From: Laburnicola sp. R22_1
Taxonomy: Eukaryota > Ascomycota > Dothideomycetes > Pleosporales > Didymosphaeriaceae
DNA length: 64,000 nucleotides
Direction of reading: 5' to 3'
Assembly: GCA_014281115.1 (NCBI GenBank)
Contig: JACONQ010000010.1
Coordinates: 124,001 to 188,000 of the forward strand
Under the pieces are notes generated by a model. That model was not told the DNA's origin and ran no database searches. It was given only the letters and a program-made list of their open reading frames with translations. The first letter of the stretch is position 1, and each line of letters begins with the position of its first letter. This document shows, piece after piece, positions 24,881 through 35,118 of this stretch. Both the position numbers and the translations under genes were made by a program.

Positions 24881-25975
24881 ATTTATGTAGTATGGTAAAC
24901 GGGTGCTCTGCGTTTGAGGCGACTTAAAACATGAAAACCAATAGCTGCATACCGTACGTTGCCCACAATCTTACAATATTTGAATTCACTTCTGGGTTTT
25001 CCGTGACACCTAGACATACATCCGGAAATGATATATTGTCGTTTCAATATCTACGTGGCGACAAACGGTGATCTGGCACAATGCGCAGACTAGCTGTCAA
25101 TGCTGTGCGTTTACCACAGCTTGTCATGAAATGCGAAAGATCTCCCTTTTTACCCCGTTAAGGAACAATTAGCCCCGCAGATATGGCTTATTCTGTTACA
25201 ACACTCGAAAACTTCATACTCTTATACCTCAGACCTATTCTACCCTCCCAAGGTCCCGAGCTTATCTTCTCGACAAGCCCTGTTCGCGATGTCATCGGAG
25301 CACGAATATCCGCGTCCACCTTCGCAACTGCAACCATCGCATTTGTTCAACATGCCTTGCAGAATTCGACGTCTTGAACCATACTACTGGGTTTGTGAGT
25401 TGTGCGTCATGTTCTGAGCCATGGTTCATGCTGGTTGGTGCTGAGGACAGCGTTTCCACCGTAGCGTAGTACGCTATGGTTGCCCCCCATCGCTCTACGC
25501 TACGGTTTGTATGGGCGTTACGTACGTACGGGAGCCCCAAAAAATGACAAATTACCGTCCGTAACCGTAGTACGGTCCGTAGTGGCCCACATGCTATATA
25601 TGGACGTCACATGACTAGATCCTCCACAAAAGCAGCCCTCCAAGAGAAGCTACCGTAGAGCCGTACTACGGGCCAAAATACGTACAATTACGGCTGCGCT
25701 ACGGCCCGTACTACGATACGTTGGATACGCTGGCTGAGGAGAGCAAGCGAAGAGCACTGGCAGGTACAGACCTTTCGGAGCAGGTTGAGAGGCGAAGCCA
25801 CGAGATCGAGCGCTGCGTCCATGGGCAACGAGGACATGTCGAGACTAGAGCCAAGAGGGAAGGCGAAGTATTACCGTGTGAGGGCGAGTGCACTGTGAAT
25901 GGGTATATTCCAAAGCTGCGCCAAAACTCTCCGTGTGTGGAAGACTCCCGAAGGTCGTCGTGCGCATCGGCTGGG
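24881..25975. other. Intergenic; palindrome-rich stretch at 25440-25725
   Basis: No convincing gene. From 25440 to 25725 the sequence repeatedly uses CCGTAGTACGG, its complement and ACGTACGT-like words, including a perfect 12-bp inverted repeat (ACCGTAGCGTAG at 25458-25469, complement at 25495-25506). Short ORFs here (for example 25183-25377) show no family features. Confidence 0.6.
25458..25506. repeat. 12-bp perfect inverted repeat, 25-bp spacer
   Basis: ACCGTAGCGTAG at 25458-25469 is mirrored by CTACGCTACGGT at 25495-25506. Further CGTAGTACG and CGTACTACG words lie at about 25565, 25660 and 25705. It could be the end of a small MITE or a cluster of regulatory sites. Confidence 0.6.
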
Positions 25976-26527
25976 ATGCTGGAAGGGGTGTCGGCGGAGG
26001 AAGAGATTGCCCCGAAGGACATACAGCACTTGAAGACCGAAAATATCGTCCCTAAAACACTAGGGGCTACAGAGAACCCTAGCGTGTCTTCTTCTTTATG
26101 TCCGGTACAGTCGAAGTTCGACAGCGAGGCAGCACAAGAGGAATTATTCAAAAAGTCGGATAATTCGATTCGGGACAATGTGAGTCCGCCTTCTAGTGAG
26201 GGGACCCGTATAGAGCGGGGCCGAATTTTTTGGGAGGGACCACTATCCTATAAGACAGCATCCGAAAACAGAGACAAAGCGGACCGAGGAGAGGTCTACG
26301 AGCTTGAAGCAACTGAATGTCCCGTTACGATGTTGGGGCAAGCTGAAGAGCCGGAAGGGAATGACGCAGTCACCATAGTTCACGCGAAGGTCTTCCACGA
26401 CCAGAGCGAAAATCTCTCGCCCACGCAGGATAAGAATGAACGTATAAAGAAGGCAATTTGTCCCGCTATTCTTCTGGTCATATTCTTTCTCACCCTCGAA
26501 CTTGCATCGCATTTATTCACGGACTAG
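25976..26527 (+). CDS. Hypothetical single-pass membrane protein
   Basis: The open frame extends from at least 25721 but has no ATG before 25976, so either translation starts there (183 residues, MLEGVSAEEE) or an upstream exon was missed. The protein is polar, acidic and low in complexity. It ends in one hydrophobic segment (ICPAILLVIFFLTLELASHL) close to the C-terminus, which suggests a tail-anchored membrane protein. I recognise no domain. The in-frame stretch 25721-25975 is also open and protein-like (ESKRRALAGTDLSEQVERRS), which favours a missed 5' exon. It lies between RING 1 and an F-box-like gene. Confidence 0.45.
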   Translation: MLEGVSAEEEIAPKDIQHLKTENIVPKTLGATENPSVSSSLCPVQSKFDSEAAQEELFKKSDNSIRDNVSPPSSEGTRIERGRIFWEGPLSYKTASENRDKADRGEVYELEATECPVTMLGQAEEPEGNDAVTIVHAKVFHDQSENLSPTQDKNERIKKAICPAILLVIFFLTLELASHLFTD

Positions 26528-26781
26528 CCCGCCGCAGACTGCAGGGGGTCATGCCTGGCAACATGGAAGGTATTTAGCGGTAGCCAATAACATATTTTGG
26601 CCGATGGTTTAGTGTTTAGATGTGTGCGGCGCCATGTATACGGGTCCCCTCACCGGAAGGGGAAGCCATATTCTCAACCAAGGATGATAGAGCGTTTAGG
26701 GTACCATGGTTCAATGGTAGGATTCTAATTTGCCGTACATGCTCTAACGCTTATCAGTTCTAGCCAAAAGAAACGTTATGC

Positions 26782-26788
26782 TATATAA
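26782..26788 (+). promoter_or_regulatory. TATA box of the F-box-like gene
   Basis: TATATAA lies 145 bp upstream of ATG 26927, followed by a pyrimidine-rich leader (TTTCTTTTCCTTC). Confidence 0.5.
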
Positions 26789-26926
26789 ACCAGTTTCTTT
26801 TCCTTCAGACACATTTTCTTGCTCACTGACGGAGCGAACACACCCACGAAGAGCACAAGACCCACGAAGAGCACAACGCCCGCGTACAACAACACCCACG
26901 GAGTCCACAACGCCCACGGCGTCACC

Positions 26927-27985
26927 ATGTCAACACCAGCGTCCGTATCAAGCCTCTTATTGTCCTTGAAGGCAGCTTCGTCCCAGAAACTTTCTACCCT
27001 CCTACATTCGAAACCGTTCCCCTTTCTCGCCCTCCCGAAAGAGATCCGCCTTATGGTCTACGAGTTCCTCGTCGAAGGAGCCGATCAGCATTTCGCAATT
27101 GATTTCGGCCAGCGGCATAGACACCGAACTCGCTTTACCCTGCACGAGCGCGCCTGCAACCTCAATATAATGCGCACGTGCAAAACAATCTACGCCGAGG
27201 CCAAACCAACACTGGCAAGATCGTTGCGGCGCGATTCTGAGAACGACGAGTACAAATACCACGTCTCTGTGCATGGATATGCGGCGATGACTATGATGGC
27301 CGTCGTGAACCGGATTCGCTTTTACGACCGTGGCCATCCCACGAGCGCTGATGCATCCAATATCGCATGTTTCCATGTCGCAGACAAGGATCGAAAAGCT
27401 GGTATATCCGCACCGTTCGGCAAACTACGCGCACGAAGGCACGACAGCGGAGCGTCTCTCCGCGTGGATTATTACCCCATGCAAAGGAATAACACCTATG
27501 CGGAAGATTCGTTCCAGCAAGACCTGGCTCTCCTTGCGCACATTTCGCGTCAGGAGGATGACCACATTACGGTCTACGTCTTCTGCGGTGGCCGCTTGAT
27601 ACCCCTCACCGAATACGATGAGCGTCCGATCCCAAGGGAACAACTCGTATTCCGGACCCGTTGGGCTACGTTGTTTTGTTTAATGAGGATCAGCAGCAGA
27701 TTTCAACAGTATTCTCACTGGTGGATAGATCGACCATGGCCACGGCAGCATGCCCTGAGTTTGGTCCTCCCCCACGACTTCGTCCTCATTTCGCTATGCC
27801 TTACGACGTTGTTGCTGGTCCATCTTAACTACTTTCTGGAAAGAGATTGCATCGGCATAAATCACAACCTGCTAGCGGCAGGTGGTGTATGGCTATATGC
27901 ATTGTTCCGCGTTTCTCCTGTGGTGACAGACACATTTCATAACGCTGTTACCGCTGTCAAACATGTGCTACGTTACCCGAGGTAA
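26927..27985 (+). CDS. F-box-like (2EXR/F-box type) protein with C-terminal membrane segment
   Basis: This intronless gene encodes 352 residues. The frame is open from 26819, but 26927 is its first ATG (MSTPASVSSL) and follows a TATA box and CA-rich leader. Residues 33-49 (FLALPKEIRLMVYEFLV) match the LP-x-EIR-x-x-[IV]Y leader common in fungal F-box-like and 2EXR proteins. A second typical block follows (NIMRTCKTIYAEAKP). Near residues 285-305 there is a hydrophobic stretch (FVLISLCLTTLLLVHLNYFL), unusual for a soluble F-box protein. F-box proteins select targets for SCF ubiquitin ligases, but here that is inferred from the motif only. Confidence 0.7.
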   Translation: MSTPASVSSLLLSLKAASSQKLSTLLHSKPFPFLALPKEIRLMVYEFLVEGADQHFAIDFGQRHRHRTRFTLHERACNLNIMRTCKTIYAEAKPTLARSLRRDSENDEYKYHVSVHGYAAMTMMAVVNRIRFYDRGHPTSADASNIACFHVADKDRKAGISAPFGKLRARRHDSGASLRVDYYPMQRNNTYAEDSFQQDLALLAHISRQEDDHITVYVFCGGRLIPLTEYDERPIPREQLVFRTRWATLFCLMRISSRFQQYSHWWIDRPWPRQHALSLVLPHDFVLISLCLTTLLLVHLNYFLERDCIGINHNLLAAGGVWLYALFRVSPVVTDTFHNAVTAVKHVLRYPR

Positions 27986-28335
27986 CATACATGGCAGAAA
28001 CGTTAAAGGGGAGAGCTAACAGAGGGGCTGAGCTGTTTTTCGTCGGTTCCAATGCGCTTTTCTCCATTCCTTCACCTGCATTGTTCCCGCACGTGACATT
28101 TGTGCTTCCCTAAACCCTGTATTTGCACCTCTCTCTCCCTAGCTACCTAATCCTCTGCCACGAATTTCTAGAACGAACCTCCACTCCCACCGAAACGAAA
28201 CCTCGCCCATCCCAACTTTCCCACAAACGAGCCATGTCCACGCAAACAGTGCATACGCCCTAGCGCCCAACAAAATTCAGTTTCGTTACTTCTAGGCTCT
28301 CACAACTCACCATCCACGCTCCAAGCTCGAAAGCG

Positions 28336-29170
28336 ATGCTCGATCCCTGCAGTCCCATCTGCCAGTGTACCTCCAGCTCAAGCTCCGACGATGCAGAAGA
28401 GCCCGAGTCCGCCATTCGAGTCGAGGTCCCCGCTGCAATCACGTGTTCGGCCATGGCTGTCTAACAGAACTTCTCTCGAGAACCAAGACGTATCTAAGCC
28501 AATGCCCACTGTGCCGCACGGCGTGGTGGTCATCCGGCGAAGACCACCGCGTCCAATGGGAGCATATGAACAGGATCGTTCCACCATGGGCTTATAGACT
28601 ACTACAGCACGAGCGAGTCCGCACACGACGGCGGCGGCGCTCTCGGACGAGCCAGTTGACTCGACGTACCTTATGTTTGGCAGGCCCGCGGGGAGGATAC
28701 TCGTATATGCGCTGGAATCGCCTCGCCAAAACGAACGATTTCCCTGGAACGGGACGGAGGAAGAGGTACGATTGGCGCAAGGACTTTTGGACACCTTTGT
28801 ACGACAAGTTCTGCGCACGCTGGGGGGGAGATGCTCTACGACCGCGGCGCGAATTACGCGGAAGAAGAATGCGAAGCGCACGCACCGTGGGGAAGCGCGG
28901 TGGTCCACCGTCGAGATGGGGTCCAGGCTCCTTGGCACGTGGCGTGGAAGTGCGTTGTGCATCACGCACTTCGCGAGTACTATAGAGCACGGCTAGGAGG
29001 CGGCGTCCGACATGCTCGTGGTCAGGAATGCCCGGTTTGTACGTACGGACTTGGGGCGAATGCTAGGCGAGCAAGCGGGGAGAATGCCGGGCAAGAGGAT
29101 ATCATGGAGAGGAAATTGGGGAGATATGATATGTCCGTACAAAACAATTTTTTTATTCGTTTTCGTTAGG
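28336..29170 (+). pseudogene. RING-finger pseudogene with frameshifts (RING 2)
   Basis: From ATG 28336 the first frame gives MLDPCSPICQCTSSSSSDDA and ends in IRVEV. The RING continues in another frame (28365 frame): CNHVFGHGCL, then LSQCPLCRTAWW. The two halves join at about 28430 only across a frameshift. Protein-like sequence further on shifts frame again (FPWNGTEEEVRLAQGLLDTF near 28740; AEEECEAHAPWGSAVVH near 28850; WKCVVHHALREYYRARLG near 28945). The core again has Gly in C-x-H-x-F-G. The copy lies directly against the RIP tract that starts at about 29150. Either the gene is dead or the assembly contains indel errors. Confidence 0.6.
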
Positions 29171-29240
29171 CTATTCTCACTAAGAGGAACATTATCCAGC
29201 TATAGTAATTGTATATTATATACGCTTAGTTATTAATTAT

Positions 29241-29375
29241 GTGGCGTTGAGTAAATCTACCTAGAGGTAGGACGACAAAGGCTTTCATCTCAAATAACAT
29301 GACAAAAAAGCAGAGCCCCCTGCTTAGTAATTAAAAAGAGCATAAAAAAGGTAATCACAAAAAAGCGCGTTATTA
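29241..29375 (+). repeat. Dispersed repeat family A, copy 4 (best preserved)
   Basis: GTGGCGTTGAGTAAATCTAC leads into CTAGAGGTAGGACGACAAAG, GCTTTCATCTCAAATAACAT, AAGCAGAGCCCCCTGCTTAG and TAATTAAAAAGAGCATAAAA. It has the least RIP damage of the copies and contains a short inverted pair, GCAG-AGCCCCCTGC. Confidence 0.82.
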
Positions 29376-30323
29376 ATTATATAATATTAGTTTAGTATAC
29401 TATACCTATATATATATTAGTAACTACTTTATACTTATATACTATAAGTACTTTAATAGAAATTCTAATATAGATATTATATAGTAATATAATAGTTTAT
29501 TATACTAGAAAAATTTTTGTGCGCGTATAAGTATCTAGGGCACCTAAGTAGCCCTATATAAGGCTGCGCACGCCTATATACTAAATACGCTTAGAGCGCA
29601 CTAGTAATACTACTTTTTTCTTAGTGTATATATACGTAAGATTGCGTAAGAATACGTACCTATACTACTAGTGCACCTAGAGTAGCTAGAGTAGTAAGAA
29701 TACTCTAGATGCCTATACTACCTATAAAATACTAATTAATAAGTAAATAAAGCTCTTTAATTAACTAAAATTTAAAAAAGCTTAGTAAGCTGCTTAGTAA
29801 GCTTTTAAAAAAAGATTTTTTAGGGTATAAAGTTAAAGTCTCTTACTAGATAGTAATTACTAGTTAATATAATAGTACTAATTACTAGAGTATTATATAA
29901 AACTTCTACCTAATCTTAAATTCTAGATTTTATAGATTTAAAAATAGAAAAAATATAGTTTTATAATTATTTAAAATAATTAAATTAGGCGAAAATTAGT
30001 GCCTTAGCAAAGAACACTATATTAAAAAGTATAAACTTTAATAACTTTTTAACTACTTTACTTTTATTAAAACTTTTTTAAAATTTTAAATAATATATTA
30101 TTAGTACTATATTTTTATATATAAATATTACGTATTATATATAATAACTAGTAAAATAAAGAGTTTTTTATTAATTACTAACTAATTACGTAATAAAAAT
30201 AGTACTTTTAAATTAAATAATTAAAGACTAGTATTTTCTCTATAAATTTATTAAAAATTAAAATTATAGCTTTACTAGTAAAAACGTTATAAAGCTTTAA
30301 AAAAATCTTATTTAAACTATTTG

Positions 30324-30601
30324 TGTAAGGGCGGTACACGGCCTTACAGGGCAAACCTCTCGGGGACAGCTAGTATAATTAAAAGAGATAACTAAATTAA
30401 GACTATACTAAGATGGGGAATAAGAAAGAGAACTAGGGGGCTCTTACTTATATAGTGGGCGGCGTAGGGCATAGGCCCACGCGAACTACGCGCTAATACT
30501 AACTAGGAAAGGCGCCTTCTATAAGGTGAAAGGCGCTATTAGGGTGTAAAAGAAAAGGTAATGGTAAATAACTAGTAGGAAGGCAGCCACAAACCGTTAC
30601 A
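30324..30601 (+). mobile_element. Solo LTR, 278 bp
   Basis: The sequence begins TGTAAGGGCGGTACACGG and ends AACCGTTACA, so it has TG...CA ends with a short terminal inverted repeat (TGTAA/TTACA). It is flanked by ATTTG on the left (30319-30323) and ATTTA on the right (30602-30606), a 5-bp target duplication with one G to A change. It is richer in GC than its surroundings. No internal element lies next to it, so it is a solo LTR left by recombination. The parent family is unknown. Confidence 0.7.
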
Positions 30602-31060
30602 ATTTATATATATCTATATAAGTCTATATATATCTACGTATCGCTAAGTATTTTTATACTAGTAAATTACATATATAAAAATATATAAGTATACGCATAT
30701 CTACGCACGTTTATACATAGTTAAGTAGTCTCTTTAAAAAAACTTTCCTAATATATTTATATTTCTTTATAGATACTAGCAAGAGCTCTTAGATTACTTT
30801 ATATTATAGTTACTATATATACTTTTATTTCTTCTATTTTTTTAAAGAATCTATTTTATTTTATTATTATTATTATTAACATATTTTATTAGTAGCCCGA
30901 ACAGATTAGTCCGCCGGATAGTTTTTCTTAGCAACTTCGAGGTCCCTTATAACTCATTATAGAACACTACTAACGTTACTTTATAGTGACTCATAATAAC
31001 CTACTATAACTTATAATATACTAAGTTACTATTTAATCTACTTTTTACGTCGTGTAGCCT

Positions 31061-31089
31061 CTTTACGCGGCTGCTGTAGCCGCGTAAAG
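31061..31089. repeat. Perfect 12-bp hairpin in the pogo subterminal region
   Basis: CTTTACGCGGCT, a GCTGT loop and AGCCGCGTAAAG form a perfect stem. It lies about 170 bp inside the left end of the element and is unusually GC-rich for the tract. Confidence 0.75.
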
Positions 31090-31409
31090 CTAAGGAGTCT
31101 TTCTTGGCAATACGAACTTATAATAAGACTCCCTATAATATACGATATATTATCTACTATACTATACTTAGGCAATATATAGTATACTTATTGTAATTTA
31201 CAGTAAAGCATACTATATCTTAAGTAGTACTTTATCTAATTTTTAGTCACTAAGTGTGTACTATTGCAAGATAAAGTTAACCCGTTATTTTTAGCCTTAT
31301 AGTAACCTATAATAAAATCACTCTAATTTACTATCAACACTATCTAAAAATAAGCCACTAAGAGTAATATCTAACTCCTCCTCTATCTCTTTATCTATCT
31401 AATAGGTCC

Positions 31410-32990
31410 TTGAGTTGTGCCTAGGCTCTCCGCACCTCCTACAGCGGCGTTGTGTTAAGGGACCTGCCTCTCCCTCACTATTACCTCGCGCCCTTTTCGA
31501 CAACTTCACCCTAATAGAAGGGCTTTCTACTCCCAAATCTGCTCCCTAAGCAAAGCCTAGCGTCCTACCTTTCTAAATGCGCTTTCTTTTACACGTTTTT
31601 CGCTTTGTTAGAACCTTAATTTGCTCCTTAAGTTCCTTAATATAGGTCTCTTAAAGTACACTATAGTAGAGTATAAGTTTAGCACCTTTTATAAGCTGTA
31701 AGTAGCTTAATTTAGTATTAGATAAAGACCGAATAAAAGAGTCGCGTACGAGCTTTAACTAGGATCTAAACTTAAGGGTATTACTTAGAGTCCTGGCTTA
31801 CTATAGTATATCCAGTGGGGTACCCTAAGGTGGAGTGTGAATACGCACATTAAGGCGATCTACTACTACTAACGCATCTAAAAGAATAAGCCTAGAGGCC
31901 TTAAAGGCTTTCTTATAGTTTTCTAGTATAAATATATTAAAAAACGCGTTACAAAAGGCTAGTAGGAAGCCCTCTTTGTTAATATAAAAGACGCGTCGGC
32001 GCGCTAAGTCTCGCACGCGCTAGGAGTACTTTAGCTTTAGTGGCGCGAAACAGACCATATTAAGCGGCTAAAGGATATAAGATGAGTGCGCTGGCATATA
32101 AAGTGTTAGAATCTTCTATTCTAGGCAATAATCCTTAAAATTCTAGGAGTGGTGGCTCTTATAACTATCTAGAATAAGTAACCTCTATAACCCTACTATG
32201 CGCGGCCTTATATACGCGTTAAAGTGCTTTAACTACGCGACTCTAAGCTCGCTATTAGTCTAGCCGGTCTTAGAGACTAAGAGCTTCTAATTACGAGGGA
32301 TACTAGTCTTTTTATACTACGCTAAGATGTGGACTTGGCCTTTATAGATAATAAAGGGCGGGGTAGTATACCTAGTAGCGCAAATACTCTAAATTACTAT
32401 AACCCACTTGCGGTTGTCTAGCTAAATAAGCGTAGGTTAAGAATATCTTTCTAAACTAGTTATAACCTTTATTAAGCCAATAACTTCTATCTAGAAGCCT
32501 ATTTTATTAAAGTTATAGATATCTTTATCCTACACTCTATACTTGGCTTTTGTATCCTCTACTAGATAAAACCACGCGTTTATAACCTCTAGGTCTTTCT
32601 ATTATACTCTCTATTAGTCCTTTGCTTAATTAAAAGCTATTTTAAGCTTAGGTACACCCTTTACAAAGCGCTAAGCCTAGTATTATTCTATAGGGTCTCT
32701 GTGCCGCGCAGCTAGCAGTTTGTTAGCCATATCTTTTACCTTACCTAGTTAGGGTGCAAATCCTCGCGAATCTAGGTTAAGGATATACTATATAAGTGTC
32801 TGCTCTTTAGTTATAGTAAGCTTTGCTATGCCTAATTGTGTATCTGCTTAGGCGATAATTCTATTAATTTAATTGCTTAGTGTAGACTTTGGGATATTAT
32901 ATACTGTAGTAGCACGTCGCAGGCTTAAAATTTGCTTATTCTAATAGGCGTGAAGGGCAAGCTTAATTCTACCTTCTTAATTAGATAATA
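31410..32990 (-). pseudogene. Transposase remnant of the second pogo family
   Basis: The minus strand shows the DDE_1 blocks near 32090-32040 (LYMPAHSSYIL-PLNMVCFAP, with Asn at the third catalytic Asp position). A 63-residue open piece at 31825-32016 (RRRVFYINKEGFLLAFCNAF) matches the region after the catalytic core. At about 31455-31425 a C-terminal zinc-knuckle remnant follows (RRCRRCGEPRHNSRTY). Multiple TAG/TAA codons interrupt it. The element cannot make transposase. Confidence 0.8.
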
Positions 32991-33439
32991 ACGCGTCGTG
33001 TTATTAAGACATTATAATTTATAGTAAAGTGTTATAGTCTTAGTAAAAACTATTCGGCGAACTAATCTATTCGGGCTACTAATAGAATATATTACTACTA
33101 GTATATTTATATAGTATTATAAGTAGTAAGTAAATAGAAGTACTAGTATATATACCTCTTATTATTATTATTTTTAATAATAGTTAACTATATATAATAA
33201 TATATAATAAGATTATAGTTATAATTATTTTAAAGATACTTTTAAATAGGCAAAAATTCTAAAGCTCTACTAGTATATATATAGTAGCTATATATATTAG
33301 ACTATTATATAACTACTTATATAATAACTATAGGCTAACTTTCTTAAGCTAAATAATCTAAAGATTTATTTATACCTAGCGTAAATCTAGTAAGCCTTTT
33401 AGATACTATATACTTATCTCTTTAAATATACCTTTTAGT

Positions 33440-33590
33440 ATTTAAGTATTAAAAATCTTTATTATATAGAGATTCTAACTAAGGTTAAGTCTATACTATA
33501 TATAAAGAAAAATAAAATAAAAGATACTAAAATCTAGTACCTAGCACATAGTAGTAATAATAATTTTATTATTAACTTTAGTATCTAAGT
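33440..33590 (+). repeat. Dispersed repeat family B, copy 2
   Basis: Matches GATTCTAACTAAGGTTAAGT, ACTAAAATCTAGTACCTAGC and ACATAGTAGTAATAATAATT of the family. It is the RIP-mutated counterpart of the cleaner copy at 47780-47920. Confidence 0.75.
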
Positions 33591-34000
33591 ATATTATAGT
33601 ATTACTACTTTATTAATTTATACCCTTTATAGCTAAGATACTATAGACTTAAGAATAAGGCGTATTAAATTCTAAAGTAATTCTAATATAGTAGAGAAAA
33701 GAGAAGGTAGTAGAAAATATAGCAAGGTAGTATTACTAAAAAGTAGTTAAACCTATAGTGCAGACTTATAAAAAGCTAGTTAATAGTTCTACTAATAGTA
33801 ATATATTATATATACTTATACTAAGTAGTATATAAGTATAGAATAGTTACTATTATATATATATGTATAGTGTATTAAACTAATATTACGTAATTAATAA
33901 CTAAGTGTATATTATATACACTTACTACTATAGCTAGCTAATATCCCTCTTAGTAAGAATAGCCTAATAAAAACAAATAATAAAAAATGAAAAATATGCT

Positions 34001-34505
34001 GTAAGCACATATAACGCAATAACTTGCTCGCCAGGCAGCGACACTCGTCGCCACCACGGCTCCCCGCACGTCCGCACCATGGGTTCAACTGTACAAGAGA
34101 ACGCACGCACAGCTCAGGGCGATCAACCAAAGAAAAAGTCAACATCCGCTCGCTATTAGGCCTTCCAACCCCACATTCCAGGTTCCAATAGTTCATCTAT
34201 CCATATAAAAATCTTAATAGTAGCATTATCAACAATAACATAGATAGCGCAAGCAAGAGTTGCTCTCTCACCTTTCGCCCTAGCGGCCCCAACAACAAAG
34301 GCACTACTCCTATCGCTAGAGAGTCGTCTGCAGACAAAGCAGGGTAGATAGACAAGGGCAGGTAGTCGTAAACAAGGCAGTCCGAAGCGGTGTGTGGCGA
34401 ACCTTGGGTGATTCTACTGTTCCCAACTCACGTATACGTACATTCATGTTCAGCTCGCTTAGGTAGGTAGGCTCGCGTGGCGAGTTCGAAAGCGCAATGT
34501 TTTTG
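34001..34505. other. Transition zone with no supported gene
   Basis: Composition returns to normal here. A 26-codon ORF at 34078-34158 has a good start context (CACCATGGG) and a basic end (QPKKKSTSARY) but is too short to support. Otherwise I see nothing. Confidence 0.5.
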
Positions 34506-34612
34506 TAAGTAACCCTTTTTCACACTACTCTTTTTTTTTACTAAGCAGGGGGGCTCTACATGTTTTGTGGTTTTCATTGGAGAGGAAAGCCTTTGTCGTC
34601 CTACCTACAAAA
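34506..34612 (-). repeat. Dispersed repeat family A, copy 5 (inverted)
   Basis: The plus strand reads TTTACTAAGCAGGGGGGCTC, then GGAAAGCCTTTGTCGTCCTA and CCTAC, the reverse complement of the family core. It is the only inverted copy found. It lies about 500 bp beyond the 3' end of the coiled-coil gene. Confidence 0.7.
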
Positions 34613-35118
34613 ACGAACGACCGTCTTCCCACACAGAGAGAAAGAGACGAAGACACCACAATGTATCCACACCACACCACAGCACAAAAGACACAGCACA
34701 GCACAGTCATAATCATCAAGAGTATATATGGTATAGTATGCAACAAGGACACAATCATCAAATTGAAGGGTATGCAAGGCTCCATGTATCTATTTTATGT
34801 ACGCCAGCTCAATTCATCCATCCGTGTCGTATCGTATCCCTATCTATCCCTATCCCATCCTATACCCGAAAACCCGCTAGGCTAGCTAATATGCTCATCC
34901 TACCTCAACTCCAACTCCATCCAACAATAAATCCATGGATACCGATAAACAATCCATCTTCAATCTTCCGTCTCCAAGCCAACCACCACAAGTCCCCGAC
35001 CCGCCACAAGTCCATCAACAGCCAAGCCAAGACAAGACAAGACAAGCCAGCCAGTATCGAAGGAAACAACATCTCATCTCCATCCCGGCAACACCAATGG
35101 CGACCCCAGCTTAGGCAC

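Larger units (their letters stand above)
30889..33082 (-). mobile_element. pogo/Fot-type DNA transposon, second family
   Basis: This element of about 2.19 kb has terminal inverted repeats (TTAGTAGCCCGAACAGATTA, and further GTCCGCCGGATAGTTTTT) matched at the other end with a few transitions. TA duplications lie at 30887-30888 and 33083-33084. The transposase reads on the minus strand. The terminal repeats are unrelated to those of the elements at 5369 and 17156, so this is a separate family. It is heavily RIP-mutated. Confidence 0.85.
29150..34000. other. AT-rich, RIP-degraded tract 2
   Basis: TpA-saturated sequence between two gene tracts. It contains a family A copy (29241), a solo LTR (30324-30601), a pogo element (30889-33082) and a family B copy (33440). 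Sub-stretches 29380-30320 and 33090-33440 hold nothing I can identify. Confidence 0.8.

Noticed and set aside
34078..34158. 26-codon ORF with good start context
   Set aside because: Too short, no family, and next to RIP-degraded sequence; could be a truncated first exon but cannot be supported.
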